A DNA stretch of 57,395 bases from a bacterium (lineage in GTDB: Bacteria > Acidobacteriota > Aminicenantia > Aminicenantales > Aminicenantaceae): NCBI GenBank assembly GCA_018335295.1, contig JAGXKI010000002.1, positions 66,643 through 124,037 on the forward strand. Direction: 5' to 3'. A program made the position numbers and the translations under genes. Shown here in pieces: positions 9,100-17,591 of this stretch; position 1 is the stretch's first letter; every line of letters starts with the position of its first letter. The notes under the pieces were generated by a model. The model had not been told where the DNA came from. It was given only the letters and a program-made list of their open reading frames with translations, and searched no databases.

Positions 9100-10245
9100 A
9101 TGATTAAAAAATATTATTTACTTTCACCTGGCCCCACTCCGGTGCCTGAAGAAGCTCTTTCAGCAGCGGCTGAACCCATTATTCACCACCGGACTCCCCA
9201 ATTCTCGGATATTTTCATGGAGGTCACGGAAGGTTTGAAATACACCTTCCAAACCCAGGAGGATGTATTCACTCTGGCTTCCTCTGGGACAGGAGCCATG
9301 CAAACAGCGGTCATCAATACCTTAAGTCCCGGAGACAAAGTTATTTCTCTGAATGGAGGAAAATTCGGAGAGCGTTGGGGCGAAATATGTCGGGCTTTCG
9401 GTGTGGAAGTCAAGGAAATCAAACTGGAATGGGGCAAAGAGTACACTAAAGAACAACTCTCGGAAGAACTCAACTCCAATCCGGACACCAAAGCTGTTTT
9501 CAGCACCCTATCAGAAACCTCTTCGGGTACGGTTTTTGATATTCAAGGTTACGGAGAGGTCGTCTCTAAAACCGACGCTCTTCTGGTCGTAGATGGAATT
9601 TCAGGCTTAGGGGCCACTCCCTGCCCCATGGATGACTGGAATGTGGATGTCATGGTTGCAGGCTCACAAAAATCGTTTATGATCCCTCCGGGTCTTGCTT
9701 ACATTGCCCTGAGTCAGAAAGCATGGAAGTTTGTAGAAAATTCCACCTTACCCAAATACTATTACGACCTCAAGAGATACAAAGAAAGCCTCGGAAAACG
9801 CACTACTCCATGGACTCCTGCCGTCTCTCTGGTAATCCAACAGAAAAAATCTTTAGATATCATCCGCAATATGGGATTAAAAAGACTTTTTGACCACCAC
9901 CGCATTCTGGGAGAAACCACTCGAGCTGCGGTTAAGGCCATTGGTTTGGAGCTTCTATCTGAAAGACCCGGAAATATCCTCACTGCGGTCAAAGTCCCTG
10001 AAGGAGTGGATGGAAACAAATTAAAGAAAATTATGCAGGAAAAGTACAATGCCTACATTGCTGGAGGCCAATCTTCTTACAAAGGAAAAATATTCCGGAT
10101 CGCTCATTTAGGATATATGGGAGCATTCGATATCATTACCGCCCTCTCTGCTCTGGAAATGACTCTTTCGGAACTGGGCTATGAATTTGATAGAGGAAAG
10201 GCTATCAAAGCGGCCCAAGATATATTAAAGGAGAATTGGCAATGA
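9100..10245 (+). CDS. Class V aminotransferase (serine-pyruvate / phosphoserine-type)
   Basis: A 381-residue PLP aminotransferase with the N-terminal LSPGPTPVPEE motif and SQKSFMIPPGLAY carrying the Schiff-base lysine, as in alanine-glyoxylate/serine-pyruvate aminotransferases. AAAGGAGG precedes the ATG. It overlaps serA by four bases (ATGA). In Thermotoga and many archaea the same pair (class V enzyme plus short SerA) supplies serine, so the likely job is amination of 3-phosphohydroxypyruvate or hydroxypyruvate. No classical SerC or SerB is present nearby. The class is certain, the substrate inferred from context. Confidence 0.85.
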   Translation: MIKKYYLLSPGPTPVPEEALSAAAEPIIHHRTPQFSDIFMEVTEGLKYTFQTQEDVFTLASSGTGAMQTAVINTLSPGDKVISLNGGKFGERWGEICRAFGVEVKEIKLEWGKEYTKEQLSEELNSNPDTKAVFSTLSETSSGTVFDIQGYGEVVSKTDALLVVDGISGLGATPCPMDDWNVDVMVAGSQKSFMIPPGLAYIALSQKAWKFVENSTLPKYYYDLKRYKESLGKRTTPWTPAVSLVIQQKKSLDIIRNMGLKRLFDHHRILGETTRAAVKAIGLELLSERPGNILTAVKVPEGVDGNKLKKIMQEKYNAYIAGGQSSYKGKIFRIAHLGYMGAFDIITALSALEMTLSELGYEFDRGKAIKAAQDILKENWQ

Positions 10246-11150
10246 AAAAAGTTTTAGTGGCTGACCCTCTTCATCCCGATGCCTTTGAGGAGCTCAAATC
10301 CCTCCCCGGTTTGGAGGTCACTCTGAAAACAGGGATGGACGAACAAGAATTGATCAAAACCATTCCCGATTACAATGCTGTGGTGGTCCGGAGTGCTACC
10401 AAAGTCACCCGGAATGTGATCAATGCCGCTTCCAATTTGGAACTCATTATCAGAGCCGGCATCGGTCTGGATAATATCGACCTTCAAGCCGCCAAAGACA
10501 AAGGGATTGAGGTAAGGAACACTCCCCAAGCCACCTCCATTTCAGTTGCTGAACATACCTTTGGTTTGATGCTCGCTGCGGTTCGCAATCACGGAAAAGC
10601 CAATCTGTCAATGAAAGCTCATAAATGGGAGAAAAAACTTTTTAAAGGGACAGAACTTTACAACAAAACGCTGGGAATCATAGGATGCGGACGGATCGGA
10701 CTGGAAGTGGCTAAGCGCGCTCTTGTTTTTGGAATGAATCCTCTCATCTATGATGTTATCCAAGTCAAATGTGACCTGGATGTTCAGCAGGTCTCGTGGG
10801 AAAACCTTCTTTCACAATCGGATCTCATTACTCTTCATCTCCCTCTAACAGATGAGACCCGTCATATGATTTCCCATGAGGCCTTCCAGAAAATGAAAGA
10901 TGGAGTGGTTTTCATCAATGCTTCCAGAGGAGGTGTGGTCGATGAAAAAGCTCTTCTGGATGCTCTTGAATCCGGCAAAGTCCGAGCCGCAGCCGTAGAT
11001 GTCTATGAAAAAGAACCCCCCGATGATTATTCCCTCATCGACCACCCCAATGTCCTCGCCACACCGCACATCGGAGCCGCTGCCAAAGAAGGACAGAAAA
11101 GAGCCGGTTTTGATGTGGTTAAAATTCTGAAAGAAACCATGAGCTCCTAG
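10242..11150 (+). CDS. serA: D-3-phosphoglycerate dehydrogenase, short form without ACT domain
   Basis: A 302-residue D-2-hydroxyacid dehydrogenase. It shows the NAD-binding GxGxxG (GIIGCGRIGLEVAK) and the catalytic Arg/Glu/His set: NASRGGVVDEKAL, VDVYEKEPP and TPHIGAAAKEGQ. It ends directly after the catalytic domain, lacking the regulatory ACT domain of longer SerA proteins, so feedback control by serine is not expected in the usual way. The ATG at 10242, not the TTG six bases upstream, is the start: AAGGAG sits 8 nt before it and the ATG overlaps the aminotransferase stop. It probably oxidises 3-phosphoglycerate at the head of serine synthesis. Confidence 0.85.
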   Translation: MKKVLVADPLHPDAFEELKSLPGLEVTLKTGMDEQELIKTIPDYNAVVVRSATKVTRNVINAASNLELIIRAGIGLDNIDLQAAKDKGIEVRNTPQATSISVAEHTFGLMLAAVRNHGKANLSMKAHKWEKKLFKGTELYNKTLGIIGCGRIGLEVAKRALVFGMNPLIYDVIQVKCDLDVQQVSWENLLSQSDLITLHLPLTDETRHMISHEAFQKMKDGVVFINASRGGVVDEKALLDALESGKVRAAAVDVYEKEPPDDYSLIDHPNVLATPHIGAAAKEGQKRAGFDVVKILKETMSS

Positions 11151-11247
11151 TTCTTTAGGTTCATTGAACGGGTTTCACGATTACCTCCCCAAAATGAGTG
11201 AACTGCTGTGGAAAGAGAAATAATTCTACATAATAAAGGATGAGCCA

Positions 11248-12396
11248 ATGATCTATCTGGATAATAATGCAACCACACCGGTGGATCCAGCCGTGAGTGA
11301 AAAAATGTGCCAGTTCCTCAAAGAAAATTTTGGAAACCCATCTTCTCTCTACCCCCTTGGAAAACAAGTGAACAAATTCCTTACAGAAGCACGAGAGAGT
11401 GTGTCCAAAGCTCTGGGGGCAGAACGCAGTGAAATATTTTTCACGGGTTCGGGTACTGAATCCGACAATTTTGCCATTCGAGGAATCTTGGATGCCCATC
11501 CGGGTCAAAATGAATTTATCACCTCTTCTATTGAACATCCTGCCATCCTGTACACTGCTGCTTACCTGGAAAAAAGGGGGATTAAAGTCACTTATGTTCC
11601 TGTAGATGAATACGGAACCATAGATCTAGATTTCCTGAAACAGGCCATCACTCCCAAGACAGCCCTTATTTCTATAATGCTCGCCAACAACGAAATCGGC
11701 ACCATCCAACCTATAAAAAAAATAGCCAAAATAGCCAAGGAAAGGAATATCCCTGTTCACACCGATGCAGTTCAAGCCTTAGGGAAAATGGATTTGGATG
11801 TGAACGATTTAGGCGTCGACCTTCTCTCTCTCTCTGCTCACAAAATCTATGGTCCCAAAGGAATCGGAGCCCTGTACATTCGAAAAGGAACTCAAATCGT
11901 TCCTTTCATTCACGGAGGCCATCAAGAAAGCGAGATGAGAGCTGGAACGGAGAACACAGCAGGGATTGTAGGATTTGGTGAAGCGGTCCGGCTGCTGAGA
12001 GAAAAGGGAAACAAGGAAAAAAAGCGGATTGAGAAACTCGCAGAGGAGTTGAAAAAGGGTGTGGAAGAAAGGGTGGATAAAATCCGTTTCAACGGCCATC
12101 CTAAAACCCGATTAAAGGGCACTCTGAATTTTTCCTTTTACGGTTTGGAAGCAGAAGCCATTCTTCTTGCTTTGGCCACCAAAGAAATATATGTGTCTAC
12201 AGGCTCGGCCTGCAGTGAAGGGGAAGAGGAGAGCTCTCCTGTCCTCAAAGCGATTGGATTGGAACCTGATGTGGCCCGCTCCAGCATCCGAATGTCTTTA
12301 GGACGGTTCAACACTGAGGAAGATATCCAAACTGTGTTAAAAGAACTTCCAGAGATAATCAACAATCTCAGGGAAATCTCAGAGGAAGAAGAATAA
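11248..12396 (+). CDS. nifS: Cysteine desulfurase, NifS/IscS family
   Basis: A 382-residue PLP enzyme that removes sulfur from cysteine for Fe-S cluster and thiocofactor assembly. Diagnostic elements are YLDNNATTPVDP at the N-terminus, the lysine in LSAHKIYGPKG, and the active cysteine in the extended loop STGSACSEGEEESSPVL. AAAGGA precedes the ATG. No scaffold (IscU/NifU) or regulator is adjacent, although the genome region is rich in Fe-S enzymes (AOR, radical SAM, ferredoxin) that need it. Whether it is functionally NifS or IscS cannot be decided. Confidence 0.92.
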   Translation: MIYLDNNATTPVDPAVSEKMCQFLKENFGNPSSLYPLGKQVNKFLTEARESVSKALGAERSEIFFTGSGTESDNFAIRGILDAHPGQNEFITSSIEHPAILYTAAYLEKRGIKVTYVPVDEYGTIDLDFLKQAITPKTALISIMLANNEIGTIQPIKKIAKIAKERNIPVHTDAVQALGKMDLDVNDLGVDLLSLSAHKIYGPKGIGALYIRKGTQIVPFIHGGHQESEMRAGTENTAGIVGFGEAVRLLREKGNKEKKRIEKLAEELKKGVEERVDKIRFNGHPKTRLKGTLNFSFYGLEAEAILLALATKEIYVSTGSACSEGEEESSPVLKAIGLEPDVARSSIRMSLGRFNTEEDIQTVLKELPEIINNLREISEEEE

Positions 12397-12466
12397 AACT
12401 CATTGAAAATGGGGTTAGACTTTTCGTTATTATTTATAGTTTTAACACTCTTGGTTCCAACCTTTC

Positions 12467-12994
12467 CTACTTTGAGGCCAAGTAAATTTTTCTAACCTTC
12501 CAAAAAAACCTTTGATACTCTTCGGTCTTAAAATCAGGATACGTCCATGACAAGGTCTCTACGTGGTTTTTCTTGAACATCAATTCCAAATGGGCATAAA
12601 TCCCGTGCTGAAGAGGAATTCGATGGGAATAATCCTTAGCTGTGGCCATAATCAAAGCTGACGAAGTTAAATAACCGGGGTCTAGGTTCACTACCCTTCT
12701 TTTTGCACGGAATTCGCTCTTTATCTTTTCTTCCAATCCATTAGTTTGGATTTTGATTTCACTTATTTTTTCCGGAGAAATCAATTGAGTAAAACTGAGG
12801 AAGGTTCTTTTTAATCGGGGCCCCATCTGTTTTTTATAATAATCTGTAAAATCAAAAGGAAACCGTTCACTGGAAGCATCCACCGAACCGAAGAGATGGA
12901 TCAGGTGCTCCTGGGATTTTTCAAAAACTCCCTCTTGGTTAGCAATGATTCCACAGATGAGTTTGACTTGAGAAAAAGGTTTGATTTCAGCCAT
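12467..12994 (-). CDS. DUF4416 family protein
   Basis: A 175-residue protein that matches the DUF4416 pattern as I know it: an opening VKLICGIIANQEGVFEKSQEHLIHLFG, FPFDFTDYYKKQMG, and LDPGYLTSSALIMATAKDYSHRIPLQHGIYAHLEL. Function unknown; predicted soluble and cytoplasmic. The start at 12994 (MAEIKPFSQ) is preferred because upstream residues are not typical and a promoter-like TTGAAA/17/TACACT ends 13 nt before it. It is convergent with the nifS gene and divergent from the ureohydrolase gene. Confidence 0.8.
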   Translation of the reverse strand: MAEIKPFSQVKLICGIIANQEGVFEKSQEHLIHLFGSVDASSERFPFDFTDYYKKQMGPRLKRTFLSFTQLISPEKISEIKIQTNGLEEKIKSEFRAKRRVVNLDPGYLTSSALIMATAKDYSHRIPLQHGIYAHLELMFKKNHVETLSWTYPDFKTEEYQRFFWKVRKIYLASK

Positions 12995-13007
12995 AGTTTG
13001 TTTTTTT

Positions 13008-13036
13008 AGTGTAAAGAGAGTGGGACCTTTTTTCAA
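13008..13036 (-). promoter_or_regulatory. Candidate promoter placed almost on the DUF4416 start codon
   Basis: On the minus strand TTGAAA (13036-13031) and TACACT (13013-13008) are 17 bp apart. The ATG at 12994 follows the -10 by 13 nt and there is no Shine-Dalgarno between them, so the transcript leader would be only a few bases. Confidence 0.4.
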
Positions 13037-13119
13037 GAAGGAACTCCAGGTTTACTTTTCTTTGGAACCTTCAAGATTTATGATAATATACTCAAGGAAA
13101 TGAAAGAAGGGTGCACCCT

Positions 13120-14076
13120 ATGAATCTTTTCGAAATGACCCAAAGGCCTAATCCGGAGCTGTTTCATCAAGGGCATGATCCCCATGACCCTCGAATGGGT
13201 CAGAAGGTTTATCGAGAACCCCCAGACCTCAAAACTTCTCCCGTGGTGATCCTGGGTTCTCCTCAGGATGAAGGGATCAGGAGAAACCATGGGAGACCCG
13301 GAGCCCGGAAGGGCCCTCAAGAAATCCGGCGGGCTTTTTACAAATTATCTCCGACCCCCTTGTTAGACTCTCTCCGCATTTTCGACCTCGGAGACGTTCC
13401 GGTCGGAGATACCCTAGAAGAAACTCACCGTATTCAGGAAGCTATCGTTCACCAAATCCTCAAACAGGGTAAACTGGTTGTCATCTTGGGGGGAGGAAAT
13501 GACATTTCCTATCCGGACTGTGCGGCTTTAGCTAAAATCAAAACAGATATTCTTGTATTCAACATCGATAAGCACTTTGATGTCCGTGACCTCACTCCTC
13601 GGAACAGCGGCACTCCCTATCGTCTTCTGCTGGACCAAGAGCTCATTGACCCCCAAAAATTTTATGAAATGGGCTCAGAACCTTTTTCTAATTCTCCAAT
13701 CTACAAACAATATCTTCAAGATAAAAAAGCCCATGTGATCTCCCTTCAAAAAATGCGTGACCAAGGCATTTCTTCTCTTTTCCAGGATATCTTGGGGAAA
13801 CATTCCTCCTCCATAGAAGCCATATTCTGGGGGTTTGACCTGGATTCAGTGAGAAGTTCGGATGCCCCCGGAGTCAGCGCCAGTTATCCCACTGGATTGA
13901 CTGCTTCTGAAATATGCCAGATTGCCCAAATTGCGGGAAAAGAAACCTCCCAAGGGATCATCGAATTCACTGAAATCAATCCAGAAACGGATGTGGATCA
14001 TCGGACCAGCAAATTAACCGCAATCCTGCTTCACACCTTTCTTTCTTCTTATTCTAAAAATAGGTTCGGTAAGTGA
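13120..14076 (+). CDS. Formimidoylglutamase-like ureohydrolase (arginase superfamily)
   Basis: A 318-residue member of the arginase/agmatinase/formimidoylglutamase superfamily. Metal-ligand motifs are D150, H152 and D154 (NIDKHFDVR) and D240, D242 (GFDLDSV), followed by DAPGVSA and EINPETDVDHRTSK. The first canonical ligand, histidine of GGxH, is replaced by N127 (LGGGNDISYP), so one manganese site is altered. GRPGARKGPQEIR near residue 60 is typical of the hutG branch. Together with ftcD at 31976 it could belong to histidine/formiminoglutamate metabolism. GAAGG before the ATG at 13120 decides the start; a GTG nine bases upstream is the alternative. Confidence 0.7.
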   Translation: MNLFEMTQRPNPELFHQGHDPHDPRMGQKVYREPPDLKTSPVVILGSPQDEGIRRNHGRPGARKGPQEIRRAFYKLSPTPLLDSLRIFDLGDVPVGDTLEETHRIQEAIVHQILKQGKLVVILGGGNDISYPDCAALAKIKTDILVFNIDKHFDVRDLTPRNSGTPYRLLLDQELIDPQKFYEMGSEPFSNSPIYKQYLQDKKAHVISLQKMRDQGISSLFQDILGKHSSSIEAIFWGFDLDSVRSSDAPGVSASYPTGLTASEICQIAQIAGKETSQGIIEFTEINPETDVDHRTSKLTAILLHTFLSSYSKNRFGK

Positions 14077-14113
14077 ATGACTCCCCACTCCAGTAAACTG
14101 CAGGCCCCACACT

Positions 14114-14989
14114 TTAATGGTGCTTGGAGAAAAATTTTTTTAACTGAGGCAGAGACTCCTGAGCTTTCTGTTTCCCTTGATTGATAACCTCGGAAGGATG
14201 GGAAAAATCGAGGATGGCGGTCTCCAGGTCAATCCTGAGAACAAAATCTGCTTTTTTAACCCTCTCTTCATTTGATTTTACCAGAATCGCTTCCGCCGTT
14301 CTTTGAAGAAGCTGGAAAGCATTCCTGATCTTCTCGGGTTCCATCTTTTTAAAAGACCGGTGAATATCCACAACCAAGGTCAAATCCGCTCCCATTTTTC
14401 TGGCAAGCTCCACAGGGGCATTGTCGACAAGACCTCCGTCTACGAGAAGCATATCATCGGCTCTTATGGGCTCGAAAACTAAGGGTAAAGACATGGAAGA
14501 GCGGAGTGCTTTGTACAGTTTCCCTTGAGTAAAAACAATCTCCTGACCTGAAATCAAATCCAGAGCGTTACAGGCGAAAGGAAAAGGTAAATTTTCTATA
14601 CACACCTCTCCCACCACATTTTTTAAATACTCTTCAATCTTATCCTTTTGACTGAATCCTATTTTGTTCAAAAGTTTGGTCTTGTAATTCTCCACCATGA
14701 AATAATCAAAAAAGTTGTGGGCCCTTCGGGCAAAGAAAGGAATGTTAGGTCTCTCGAAATACTCCTCAAGCCAAGGATCATGAGCCATCTTTCTCATCTC
14801 CAATGGGGAAACACCACAAGCATAAAATCCTCCCACAATCGCTCCCATCGAAGTTCCGGCCACCAAGTCAGGCTTCAAGTTATACCTTTCTAAAACTTCA
14901 AGAACCCCTACATGAGCCAATCCTCTGGAACCTCCTCCCATAAGCACAAGCCCTTTTCTTGATTTCTTCTCATTAAATAGCTTTTTCAT
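14114..14989 (-). CDS. Patatin-like phospholipase (RssA/NTE type)
   Basis: A 291-residue patatin-domain lipid acyl hydrolase. The oxyanion-hole motif is GGGSRG (residues 18-23), the nucleophile S47 lies in GTSMG, and the aspartate of the dyad is D184 in VDGGLVDNAPV. There is no signal peptide or membrane segment, so it probably acts on the inner face of the membrane. Such proteins hydrolyse phospholipids or lysophospholipids. It is divergent from the P-loop NTPase/AOR operon. Confidence 0.9.
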   Translation of the reverse strand: MKKLFNEKKSRKGLVLMGGGSRGLAHVGVLEVLERYNLKPDLVAGTSMGAIVGGFYACGVSPLEMRKMAHDPWLEEYFERPNIPFFARRAHNFFDYFMVENYKTKLLNKIGFSQKDKIEEYLKNVVGEVCIENLPFPFACNALDLISGQEIVFTQGKLYKALRSSMSLPLVFEPIRADDMLLVDGGLVDNAPVELARKMGADLTLVVDIHRSFKKMEPEKIRNAFQLLQRTAEAILVKSNEERVKKADFVLRIDLETAILDFSHPSEVINQGKQKAQESLPQLKKFFSKHH

Positions 14990-15224
14990 TCTTTTTCTCT
15001 CAATCCTTTCTTTAGGAAAACTCTTCCTCGAATGGAACCCAGTCTTAATATAAAGGGAACAGGTATAAATTTCCAGGAGACTCTCCCAAATCAGTTGAGG
15101 GGTACCAAGGAGATATGTCCCTTTGGTGGCAGGACAAGAGGAATTCCTGTCCGTTAAGGGGAGTCAGCGAGCAAAGCGAACGTTGGAAGTTGACTTTACC
15201 TTCCATATTATTTATCTTTTTCCC
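14990..15224. other. 235-bp divergent spacer with imperfect inverted repeats and a promoter
   Basis: No coding sequence is convincing here, although a frame runs into the NTPase gene from 15123. An imperfect inverted repeat at 15132-15152 has outer arms GGACA/TGTCC around GGAATTCC. Just downstream is a GGGGAG...GCGAGCAAAGCGAA stretch, similar in flavour to the element at 18902-19049. Confidence 0.35.
15190..15218 (+). promoter_or_regulatory. Candidate promoter for the NTPase-AOR-aldolase operon
   Basis: TTGACT (15190-15195) and TATCTT (15213-15218) are separated by 17 bp. The ATG at 15225 begins only 6 nt after the -10, so the transcript would be leaderless. No Shine-Dalgarno precedes that ATG. 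Confidence 0.45.
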
Positions 15225-15740
15225 ATGATATTCATCCTGACGGGTCCGGTTCATTCAGGAAAAACAACTTTTCTTTGCCATCAAACCCACATATGGAAAA
15301 AAAAGAAACTCCAGGTGGATGGATTTCTCAGTGTGAGAAGAGGGAAAGGCCAAACCCATCTGGGTTATGACCTTTACGACTTGAAAAAAGAAAAGTCCCT
15401 CCCTTTCATCCGCAAAAACGGAGAACCTGAATGGCCCCGGGTGGGACCTTATTATTTTATACCTCAAAGCCTGAAAGAAGCTCAAAACATTATTTTCAGA
15501 GGAGAAGAATCCTTTCTGGTGGTAATCGATGAATTGGGTCCTCTGGAACTTAAAGGTCAAGGATTATGGCCTTCTTTGGAACAGGCTCTTTTTCAGAGAA
15601 GAAACCGATTCCTTCTGGTAGTGAGAGAATCCATACTGGATGGTATCATCCATAAATTGGATAATATAAATACGGAGGTATCGGAGGTGTTTGTCCCCTC
15701 CCCTTCCACACAGATTACTGAAAAAGTATGGAGACTCTAA
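15225..15740 (+). CDS. P-loop nucleoside triphosphatase of the THEP1 / DUF2478 type
   Basis: A 171-residue NTPase. The Walker A motif GPVHSGKT is at residues 7-14, the Walker B-like segment is VVIDELGPLEL, and GYDLYDLKKEKS matches the conserved GYDl region of the THEP1 family. These are small cytoplasmic NTPases of uncertain role; DUF2478 relatives occur near molybdenum/tungsten genes. The start is taken as the ATG at 15225, directly before the P-loop strand; the frame is open further upstream but reads as spacer. It lies 9 bp upstream of the AOR gene, which suggests a service function for that tungsten enzyme (inference). Confidence 0.75.
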   Translation: MIFILTGPVHSGKTTFLCHQTHIWKKKKLQVDGFLSVRRGKGQTHLGYDLYDLKKEKSLPFIRKNGEPEWPRVGPYYFIPQSLKEAQNIIFRGEESFLVVIDELGPLELKGQGLWPSLEQALFQRRNRFLLVVRESILDGIIHKLDNINTEVSEVFVPSPSTQITEKVWRL

Positions 15741-15749
15741 CCTGGAAAA

Positions 15750-17591
15750 ATGAGGATGCCTTCTGAATACGGCTTTTACGGAACTCTTCTTGAAATCAAC
15801 CTCACAGAGGGAAAAATTAACCAAAAAAAACTGACTCCGGATTTGATTGAGAATTACTTAGGGGGAAGAGGGCTGGCCACCCGTATTCTATACGAAAACA
15901 TTGATCCTTCCTGTGATCCTCTGGGAGAACACAATGTTTTGGTTATCGCCACCTCTCCTCTGTTGAAAACCAAAGCTCCTACAGCCTGCCGGGGACATAT
16001 GGTTTTCAAATCTCCCCTCACCGGAATGCTGGGAAGCTCTAATTGTGGAGGAACCTGGGCCAGCCGTCTCAAATCCACGGGTTATGATGCTTTAATGATC
16101 AAAGGCAAAGCCTCTCAACCAGTTCAGGTGGACATCCAGAGGGAAAAAACAGAGATTCGTCCCGCCGCAGAGGTATGGGGAAAAGATGTTCATCAAACCA
16201 CGGACATTCTCAGTTCTCAAAAAAACTCCTCCCCTTCTCCCGGCATACTGACTATCGGTCCCGCTGGAGAAAATCTGTGTTTATACTCAGCGGTCATGAA
16301 TGATAAAAACAGGGCCTACGGACGCTCTGGCCCTGGAGCTGTCTTTGGGAGTAAGAACCTCAAAGCCATCACAGTTACCGGAAAGATGTCTCCTCCCTTA
16401 AAAGATAAGGAACGCTTCCAATCTGGTCTGGATCAAGCCCTTTACATGATGAAAGCCGCTCCCATCACCAAAAGACTTCTTCGAGAGCTGGGAACTTCGG
16501 GATTGCTTAAACTTATCCATCTCATGGATATGCTCCCCCATCAGAACTTCCAAGACAATCTTCATAATATGAAGGAGTTGGATAAAATATCGGGAGAAAC
16601 TCTACGCGAGAGTATTCTGGAAAGGGTGGGAGCCTGTTATGGGTGTCCTGTGGCCTGTCAGACACACACTCGGGTAGGGGAAAAAAAGGGAGAAGGACCG
16701 GAATACGAGACTTTGGTGATGATAGGCCCTAACTGCGGAATCTATAACCTGAAAGCTGTGGCCTTGGCTAACTACCGGTGCAACGAATTAGGCTTGGATA
16801 CCATTAGTTTGGGAGGCACTTTAGCTTGTGCTATGGAACTTTATGAAAAGGGAATTCTGGATAAAAAAACAACGGGAGGAATTCCTTTGAACTTTGGAAA
16901 TGAGTCCCTTCTTCCCCGTTTGGTTGACCTGATAGCTTACCGGAAAGCCTTTGGTGAAAAGTTGGCTGAAGGCTCCTTCCGTCTAGCCTCTGACTTTCAC
17001 CATCCCGAACTCTCCATGACCATAAAGAAAATGGAAATCCCTGCTTACGACCCCCGCTCTTCCTTCACTCAAGCCCTTGGCTATATGACTTCTCCTACGG
17101 GAGCCTGTCATTTGAGAGGAGGATACGCTGTGTCTTTAGCTTTTTTTGGAGGAACCAAAGAAATTCCTCGATTCAGCATTCAACAATCCCCATTGGCCAT
17201 CCGAAATATGCAGAATTTGGGCATCATCCAGGATAGCCTAGGAATCTGTCGTTTCACAGGGTTCGCTTTTTCCACTGAACCGTGGGCTCGGATGATGAGC
17301 GGAGCCACAGGTATGGATTTTTCAACTTCCCAACTCCAGAAAATTTCTCATCGAATTGCCTCAATGGAAAGAGCTTTCAACCTTCAGGCTGGTCTCAAAG
17401 AGGAAGATGACTGTCTGCCGGACCGCTTTTCTCATGAATCCATTGGAGTGGAAGGAAAGGATAAGCTCATTTCCCCTGAATTGATCCAAAGAATGCGCCG
17501 AGACTATTACCAATCCCGGGGATGGAGCCCAAAGGGTAAACTTTCTACTCTTATTCGGGCTGATCTCCAGCTAAACAAGAGATATACATGA
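15750..17591 (+). CDS. Aldehyde:ferredoxin oxidoreductase family tungstoenzyme
   Basis: A 613-residue protein of the AOR family. The N-terminal domain has LGGRGLATRILYENI and TGMLGSSNCGG, followed by GPAGENLCLYSAVMND and GRSGPGAVFGSKNLKAI, which bind the bis-tungstopterin. The [4Fe-4S] ligands are C296, C299 and C303 (GACYGCPVACQTH) with the distal C500 (DSLGICRFTG). The family oxidises aldehydes to acids with ferredoxin, or runs the reverse in some anaerobes; the substrate is unknown. The neighbouring aldolase-like protein could supply or consume an aldehyde. The ATG overlaps nothing and follows the NTPase by 9 bp; its stop overlaps the aldolase start (ATGA). Confidence 0.93.
   Translation: MRMPSEYGFYGTLLEINLTEGKINQKKLTPDLIENYLGGRGLATRILYENIDPSCDPLGEHNVLVIATSPLLKTKAPTACRGHMVFKSPLTGMLGSSNCGGTWASRLKSTGYDALMIKGKASQPVQVDIQREKTEIRPAAEVWGKDVHQTTDILSSQKNSSPSPGILTIGPAGENLCLYSAVMNDKNRAYGRSGPGAVFGSKNLKAITVTGKMSPPLKDKERFQSGLDQALYMMKAAPITKRLLRELGTSGLLKLIHLMDMLPHQNFQDNLHNMKELDKISGETLRESILERVGACYGCPVACQTHTRVGEKKGEGPEYETLVMIGPNCGIYNLKAVALANYRCNELGLDTISLGGTLACAMELYEKGILDKKTTGGIPLNFGNESLLPRLVDLIAYRKAFGEKLAEGSFRLASDFHHPELSMTIKKMEIPAYDPRSSFTQALGYMTSPTGACHLRGGYAVSLAFFGGTKEIPRFSIQQSPLAIRNMQNLGIIQDSLGICRFTGFAFSTEPWARMMSGATGMDFSTSQLQKISHRIASMERAFNLQAGLKEEDDCLPDRFSHESIGVEGKDKLISPELIQRMRRDYYQSRGWSPKGKLSTLIRADLQLNKRYT

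Noticed and set aside
15123-15224. N-terminal extension of the P-loop NTPase
   Set aside because: The added residues cross an inverted repeat and the promoter-like sequence, and the family starts immediately before the P-loop strand, so ATG 15225 is preferred.
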